A stretch of DNA of 64,000 bases from Profundibacter sp033851955 (GTDB lineage Bacteria; Pseudomonadota; Alphaproteobacteria; Rhodobacterales; Rhodobacteraceae): the NCBI GenBank assembly GCA_033851955.1, contig JAWSVK010000018.1:1-64000 (forward strand), written 5' to 3'. Under the pieces are notes generated by a model. The model was not told the origin of the DNA. It did no database searches and worked only from the letters and a program-made list of their open reading frames with translations. This document shows positions 59,007 to 64,000 of this stretch, one piece after another; the stretch's first letter is position 1; every line of letters starts with the position of its first letter. The position numbers were made by a program, and so were the translations under genes.

Positions 59007-61967
59007 ATGGCGATGGACAAAACATTTGACGCAAAGACGGCCGAAGCCCGCATTTTCAAAGCATGGGAAGACGAAAAAGCCTTTGCCGCTGGCGCCAACG
59101 CCAAACCGGACGCTGACAGCTATTCCATCATGATCCCGCCGCCCAATGTCACGGGCGCGCTGCACATCGGCCACGCCTTTAACAACACCCTTCAGGACGT
59201 TCTGGTCCGCTGGAAACGCATGCAGGGTTTCGACACCCTATGGCAACCGGGACAAGACCACGCCGGCATCGCCACCCAGTTGCAAGTTGAAAAAATGCTG
59301 GCCGAACAACAGCTGCCATCCCGTGCCGAAATGGGCCGCGAGGCTTTCACTGCCAAGGTTTGGGAGTGGAAGGAAAAATACGGCTCCACCATCATCAATC
59401 AGCTGAAACGGCTGGGTGCCTCCTGTGATTGGGACCGCAACGCCTTTACGATGGACACCAATTTCCACGACGCCGTGCTCAAAGTTTTTGTCGACCTCTA
59501 CAACAAAAACCTGATCTATCGCGGCAGCCGCTTGGTCAACTGGGACCCGCATTTTGAAACCGCGATTTCCGATCTTGAGGTCGAAAACATCGAAATCGAC
59601 GGCCACATGTGGCACTTCAAATATCCCCTAGCGGGGAACGCTGAATATGAATACGTCGAGAAGGACGAGGATGGCAACGTCACCCTTCGTGAGACCCGCA
59701 ATTACATCTCGATCGCCACAACCCGCCCCGAAACCATGCTCGGTGACGGCGCGGTTGCGGTGCATCCAGATGACGAGCGTTACGCGCCGATTGTTGGCCA
59801 GCTTTGCGAAATTCCGGTTGGGCCCAAACAGCACCGCCGCCTGATCCCGATCATCACCGATGAATATCCTGACATGACATTCGGCTCGGGCGCTGTGAAA
59901 ATCACCGGCGCACACGACCTGAACGACTATGGCGTCGCCAAACGCAACAACATCCCGCTGTATCGCCTGATGGATACGCGTGCGCAAATGCGCACCGACG
60001 GCACGGATTATGCCGCCGCCGCCACCCGCGCCAAGGAAATCGCCGAAGGGGCTGAGTTTGCCGAGAGCGAGATCGATGCGATCAACCTGATCCCAGACGC
60101 TTACCGTGGCTTGGACCGCTTTGACGCCCGCAAAGCCGTGATCAAAGACATCGACGCCGAAGGCTTGATGATCATGGTCGAAGACAAAAAGATCATGCAG
60201 CCATTTTGCGATCGTTCCAAGGTGGTGATGGAACCGATGCTGACCGATCAATGGTACGTCGACGCCGCCAAACTCGCCGGCCCCGCCCGTGACGCGGTCA
60301 CCGATGGTCGCGTGAAAATTATCCCTGAATCAGGTGAAAAAGTATACTTCCACTGGATGAACAACATCGAGCCATGGTGCATCTCGCGCCAGCTCTGGTG
60401 GGGGCATCAGATACCGGTTTGGTACGGGCCTGGTATCGTTGGCGGAGGTAAATGGAGCTACGCCCCAGAGCACCGCATTGCCTTTTGTGCTCCGAGTTTT
60501 GAAGAAGCTGCGGAACTATTGAAGGCCAAGTATTACCGCTTCCCTGAGGATGCGGAAGACTGCGTCGTCTTTGAAGCCGACACCTTTGATGAGGCCCAAT
60601 TGGAGAGCAACAAAGACTGGGAAGAGGAAGACGGCCGAGCGATGATCGGTATCGTCCGCGACCCCGACGTCCTAGACACATGGTTCTCCTCCGGCCTCTG
60701 GCCCATCGGCACCCTCGGCTGGCCCGAGGACACGCCAGAGATGGCGAAATACTTCCCGACCTCGGACCTGATCACCGGCCAAGACATCCTGTTCTTCTGG
60801 GTCGCCCGCATGATGATGATGCAGCTCGAAGTCACAGGCGAAATCCCGTTTAGCACCGTCTACCTGCACCAATTGGTGCGCGACGAAAAGGGCGTGAAAA
60901 TGTCCAAAACCTTGGGCAACGTGATCGACCCGCTGGATATGATCGACGAATATGGCGCCGACGCCGTGCGCTTCACCATGTCCTCGATGGCGTCCATCGG
61001 CGGCACCCTGAAACTGTCGACCGAACGCGTCGAGGGCTACCGCAACTTTGGCACCAAACTCTGGAACGCCGTGTCCTTCGCGCAATTCAACGAATGTCAC
61101 CCCGACCCCACGTTCGATCCAGCCGCCGTCAAACTACCGCTGAACAAATGGATGGTCGGCGAGGCCGCCAAAGCGTTCGACACCTACCGCGCAGCCCTTG
61201 ACGCCTACCGTTTCAACGACGCCGCCAACGCCGCCTATGTGTTCGTGCGCGGCGTTTTGTGCGACCGCTATCTGGAATACACCAAACCGACGTTCTTTTC
61301 CGAGGACGCCGCCGCGATAGCCGAAACCCGCGCCACGATGGCGTGGATCATCGACCAATCGCTGATCCTGCTGCACCCGATGATGCCGTTTATCACCGAA
61401 GAACTCTGGGGCATCACAGGCAAGCGCGCCAACATGCTGATCCACCAAGACTGGCCCACCTACACGGCGGCTGATTTAGTCGATCCCGAAGCGGATCGCG
61501 AAATGAATTGGGTGACGGATCTCGTCGACAAAATCCGCTCGGCCCGCGCCGAGGTTAACGTGCCAGCGGGGGCCAAAATCCCGATGCTACAACAAAGCTT
61601 GGATGCGGCAGGCAGCAGCGCATGGACCAACAACGAGGCCCTGATCAAACGTCTCGCCCGCATCGAAACGCTAACCGAAACCACCGATCTGCCCAAAGGG
61701 GCCGTGACCATCGCGGTTGACGGCGGCGTGTTCGCCTTGCCCTTGGCCGACATCATCGATGTGGCGGCTGAAAAGGAACGGCTGGAAAAAACGCTTGGCA
61801 AATTGGAGAAGGATTTGGGCGGATTGCGCGGCCGTTTGAACAACCCCAAATTCGTTGCCAGCGCGCCCGACGCCGTGGTCGCCGAAAGCCGCGAATTGAT
61901 GGCGCAAAAAGAAGAAGAAGCCGCCAAGCTGAAAGCCGCGATGCAACGTTTGGCGGACATGGCCTAG
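59007..61967 (+). CDS. valS: Valyl-tRNA synthetase
   Basis: This class I aminoacyl-tRNA synthetase charges tRNA-Val and edits threonine. HIGH is at residues 53-56 (ALHIGHAFNN), and the KMSKS-type motif KMSKTLGN is at about 631. The editing domain includes TTRPETMLGDGAVAVHP, and a C-terminal coiled coil (EKERLEKTLGKLEKDLGG) is present. A segment at about 474-551, between WYGPG and DPDVLDTWFSS, is roughly 45 residues longer than in E. coli. The stop codon lies within a dispersed repeat. Confidence 0.98.
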   Translation: MAMDKTFDAKTAEARIFKAWEDEKAFAAGANAKPDADSYSIMIPPPNVTGALHIGHAFNNTLQDVLVRWKRMQGFDTLWQPGQDHAGIATQLQVEKMLAEQQLPSRAEMGREAFTAKVWEWKEKYGSTIINQLKRLGASCDWDRNAFTMDTNFHDAVLKVFVDLYNKNLIYRGSRLVNWDPHFETAISDLEVENIEIDGHMWHFKYPLAGNAEYEYVEKDEDGNVTLRETRNYISIATTRPETMLGDGAVAVHPDDERYAPIVGQLCEIPVGPKQHRRLIPIITDEYPDMTFGSGAVKITGAHDLNDYGVAKRNNIPLYRLMDTRAQMRTDGTDYAAAATRAKEIAEGAEFAESEIDAINLIPDAYRGLDRFDARKAVIKDIDAEGLMIMVEDKKIMQPFCDRSKVVMEPMLTDQWYVDAAKLAGPARDAVTDGRVKIIPESGEKVYFHWMNNIEPWCISRQLWWGHQIPVWYGPGIVGGGKWSYAPEHRIAFCAPSFEEAAELLKAKYYRFPEDAEDCVVFEADTFDEAQLESNKDWEEEDGRAMIGIVRDPDVLDTWFSSGLWPIGTLGWPEDTPEMAKYFPTSDLITGQDILFFWVARMMMMQLEVTGEIPFSTVYLHQLVRDEKGVKMSKTLGNVIDPLDMIDEYGADAVRFTMSSMASIGGTLKLSTERVEGYRNFGTKLWNAVSFAQFNECHPDPTFDPAAVKLPLNKWMVGEAAKAFDTYRAALDAYRFNDAANAAYVFVRGVLCDRYLEYTKPTFFSEDAAAIAETRATMAWIIDQSLILLHPMMPFITEELWGITGKRANMLIHQDWPTYTAADLVDPEADREMNWVTDLVDKIRSARAEVNVPAGAKIPMLQQSLDAAGSSAWTNNEALIKRLARIETLTETTDLPKGAVTIAVDGGVFALPLADIIDVAAEKERLEKTLGKLEKDLGGLRGRLNNPKFVASAPDAVVAESRELMAQKEEEAAKLKAAMQRLADMA

Positions 61968-62032
61968 CCGCTTATCAGTCCCTGCGGGCCTTCTTCGCTA
62001 AATGAAGAGCGCCCGCACACCAACGATGAATG
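61965..62032 (+). repeat. Dispersed palindromic repeat family A, copy 2
   Basis: This is a 68-bp relative of 51226-51293. It starts at the valS stop codon itself (TAGCCGCTTATCAG) and forms the same GCGGGC/GCCCGC hairpin, so it may also act as the valS terminator. Confidence 0.75.
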
Positions 62033-62063
62033 CGCTTAATACTGGCACATTCAGCAAGGTTCT

Positions 62064-62573
62064 TTATTGGCTCTCAAGGAACTCATAGGCCTCAAGGATC
62101 ACCTTGGTCAGCCCCGCGAAAAAGCCCGCCACAGTGACATCAACCAGTCCCGGCTGAGGTTGTTCTTCATCGGCAATGACGTCCAACGCAGGCTTCATCA
62201 CAAACAATCCGGGAGCGTCGCGTAATTCCCGATAACTCGCCCCGGTGCCATGTTTCAACACATTGATCGCCAGATAATGCTGATGCACCCGTTCCGCGAG
62301 ATCCACCTCCCCAGCCTCCAACAAAAGTGCCTTCAGTTTGCGCGAAAACGGCCCGCGTTTGAAATGATGCTGCATCCGCGCCTCAAAAGCTGAGAACACA
62401 TCAACCGCCGCCAACTCCAGCGCAACTGTGGCCGAACGAAGCTCCTGTTGCTGCGCGTCGGACCCTTCCGAGCCCCCCATAAGCGTCAAAACATCCGAAA
62501 TACGCGCCTCAGCCAGCGTTGCATCGGCCCGTGCCGCCGCAACCAATTCGGGGACGCTCTGTGAGGTTTCCAT
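62064..62573 (-). CDS. Conserved uncharacterised protein, 169 aa
   Basis: I do not recognise a named domain. The sequence is largely helical (VFSAFEARMQHHFKRGPFSRKLKALLLEAGEVDLAERVHQHYLAINVLKHG), with a pattern of His and aromatic residues that recalls small helical-bundle proteins. There is no signal or membrane segment. AAGGAG lies about 9 nt before the ATG, so translation is likely. Confidence 0.82.
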   Translation of the reverse strand: METSQSVPELVAAARADATLAEARISDVLTLMGGSEGSDAQQQELRSATVALELAAVDVFSAFEARMQHHFKRGPFSRKLKALLLEAGEVDLAERVHQHYLAINVLKHGTGASYRELRDAPGLFVMKPALDVIADEEQPQPGLVDVTVAGFFAGLTKVILEAYEFLESQ

Positions 62574-62683
62574 CGTATATTCTCCTTAGGGTTCCACTCC
62601 CCTTAACCTATACGTCCGGAAATAATAGGGCTGGCATGGACTAATTTGATTTGTGCAGGGCATTGCCGCGCAATTGACCCACC

Positions 62684-62851
62684 CTAATGTACCACCCGTT
62701 CAACCGCCCGCATCATGCCAAGCGATTTATCGTAAACCAACGTCAAAATGCGCCGCCCACTGATGCGCGTGGCGATGCTCGGCAAGGTGCGCACAGCACC
62801 AGCCGCAACCGTGGTTGCCAGAAATCCTCGACGGGTTAGTTTGATCGACAT
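62684..62851 (-). CDS. 55-aa protein with twin-arginine signal motif
   Basis: An ATG at 62851 opens a 55-codon frame beginning MSIKLTRRGFLATTVAAGAV. The RR-x-F-L pattern and the following Ala-rich stretch are typical of a Tat signal. The remaining ~30 residues are basic (RISGRRILTLVYDKSLGMM) and hold no known domain. It may be a tiny exported protein or the remnant of a longer one. A GGTAGGTGA sequence precedes the ATG. Confidence 0.6.
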   Translation of the reverse strand: MSIKLTRRGFLATTVAAGAVRTLPSIATRISGRRILTLVYDKSLGMMRAVERVVH

Positions 62852-62966
62852 ATATCACCTACCTGTTGTTGCGAATGATTCTCATATAGGCACCTCAACC
62901 CCAGTTTTCAACCATCCCACGCCATCCCCCCTTGCCGCCCCGCCGATAATGCGCGATCAATCTTCC

Positions 62967-64000
62967 ATGACTGGACCCAGATACACCCCGCTGATCGCCT
63001 CGCTTCCCTCCACCGTGCCCTTTGTTGGCCCCGAGGTGCAGGAGCGCGCCCTTGGCCAGACTTTTGCCGCCCGCCTTGGCGCGAATGAAAACGTCTTTGG
63101 CCCCTCGCCCAAGGCCATCAAGGCTATGCAAAACGCGGTGCCCGAAACATGGATGTATGGCGATTCCGCCAGCCATGATCTGCGCACAGCGCTCGCCACC
63201 CACCACAATGTGGCCATGGACAACATCGTGATTGGGGCTGGCATCGACGGGCTGCTTGGCTCGCTGGTGCGCATGATCGTCACGGCCGGCGACAAGGTTG
63301 TGACCTCGGCTGGCGCCTATCCAACCTTCAATTACCACGTCAACGGCTTTGGCGGCGAATTGCTCCAAGTGCCTTACAAAAACGACATGGAAGACCCGGA
63401 TGCCTTGACCAAATTGGCCCAAGAATCCGACGCCAAATTGATCTACATCGCCAACCCAGACAACCCGATGGGCACCTGCCACAGCGCCGATGTGATCAAC
63501 GACATGATCAACCGTGTGCCGGATGGCTGCCTGCTGGTGCTGGACGAAGCCTATGTCGAATTCGCCCCCAAAGGCACCGCCCCCGCCCTCAACACTTCTG
63601 ACCCCCGCGTCATCAGAATGCGCACCTTTTCAAAGGCCTACGGCATGGCGGGCGCCCGTGTCGGCATGGCAATCGGCCACGCGGACCTGATCGGAAACTT
63701 CGCCAAAGTCCGTGACCATTTCGGCATGAGCCGCGTGTCCCAAGCCGGTGCCCTGGCCGCCCTCCAAGACCAGACCTACCTGCAAACCACCGTCGAAAAC
63801 GTCGCCAAATCCCGCGCCCGCATCACCGCTTTCGCCGCTCAAAACGGGCTCACCGCGCTGCCCTCGGCCACCAATTTCGTCACCATCGACTGCGGCTCAA
63901 CCGGCGACTTTGCCCGCGCAGTCGTCGCTGAAATGATCAAACTCGGCGTCTTTATCCGCATGCCGTTTGTCGCCCCCCAAGACCGCTGCATCCGCATCTC
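62967..64000 (+). CDS. Histidinol-phosphate aminotransferase-like PLP enzyme, 3' end missing
   Basis: This is a fold-type I aminotransferase of the HisC group, open to the window end (344 codons seen). Motifs are LGANENVFGPSPKAIKAM, YIANPDNPMGTCH, LLVLDEAYVEFAP and the PLP lysine in TFSKAYGMAGARVGMAIG. The final visible residues (IRMPFVAPQDRCIRIS) are near the usual C-terminus. The start could be ATG 62967 or 62949, and neither has a strong ribosome-binding site. It could be hisC proper or a paralogue for an aromatic or other amino acid. Confidence 0.9.
   Translation, partial: MTGPRYTPLIASLPSTVPFVGPEVQERALGQTFAARLGANENVFGPSPKAIKAMQNAVPETWMYGDSASHDLRTALATHHNVAMDNIVIGAGIDGLLGSLVRMIVTAGDKVVTSAGAYPTFNYHVNGFGGELLQVPYKNDMEDPDALTKLAQESDAKLIYIANPDNPMGTCHSADVINDMINRVPDGCLLVLDEAYVEFAPKGTAPALNTSDPRVIRMRTFSKAYGMAGARVGMAIGHADLIGNFAKVRDHFGMSRVSQAGALAALQDQTYLQTTVENVAKSRARITAFAAQNGLTALPSATNFVTIDCGSTGDFARAVVAEMIKLGVFIRMPFVAPQDRCIRI

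Noticed and set aside
1..64000. CRISPR array, prophage, insertion sequence or integrase
   Set aside because: No regularly spaced repeats, no cas genes, and no transposase, integrase or phage structural frame could be recognised on either strand.

Overview
The window looks like a chromosomal segment of a marine alphaproteobacterium of the Rhodobacteraceae (Roseobacter group). I infer this from protein families and gene order, such as cmk, then rpsA-ihfB-lapA-trpF-trpB, then putA with a divergent Lrp regulator, a TRAP transporter, Hint-domain and LtrA proteins, and a CP4-like aroA. No search was run. About fifty protein genes are supported, with one good tRNA gene (tRNA-Leu) and one odd tRNA-like locus. 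There is no CRISPR array, rRNA operon, prophage or insertion sequence.

Layout. 1-5.4 kb (minus): an RNA-repair operon hen1 - rlaP-like nucleotidyltransferase - unknown 194-aa gene - pnkp, all overlapping or abutting, with the start of a possible fifth gene at the window edge. 5.9-7.6 kb: a GMC alcohol dehydrogenase. 7.7-22.6 kb: mostly uncharacterised envelope genes. These are a membrane-protein pair, a divergent unknown 521-aa gene, a LuxR regulator divergent from a 1915-aa secreted multi-repeat VWA protein, an SH3b protein and an MscS channel. 22.6-27.8 kb: a pair of FAD enzymes related to glycerol-3-phosphate dehydrogenase, a serine hydrolase and a slipin. 28-34 kb: tRNA-like sequences, then the housekeeping block trpB-trpF-lapA-ihfB-rpsA-cmk. 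34-39 kb: a B12/radical SAM protein, LtrA and small genes. 39-45.6 kb: aroA, tRNA-Leu, and a six-gene minus-strand unit dctP-dctQ-dctM-P450-ferredoxin-marR. 45.7-51 kb: Lrp/putA, rhomboid, GFA protein. 51-58.7 kb: inositol phosphatase, Hint protein, metR/metF, GNAT, thioesterase, DUF2235, HD protein, DUF4265. 59-64 kb: valS, a conserved 169-aa protein, a 55-aa Tat-signal protein and a HisC-like aminotransferase cut by the window end.

The two most system-like loci are the RNA-repair cassette and the TRAP/P450 operon. In the first, Hen1 and Pnkp form the known 2'-O-methylating repair machine, and here they are joined by a polymerase-beta-like nucleotidyltransferase and a protein of unknown function. 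In the second, a TRAP importer is encoded with a CYP199A-like P450, its ferredoxin and a MarR regulator. A tandem operator-like repeat precedes dctP, which suggests substrate-induced uptake and oxidation of a para-substituted aromatic acid.

Three families of short hairpin-rich repeats recur between genes, each seen twice in this window.
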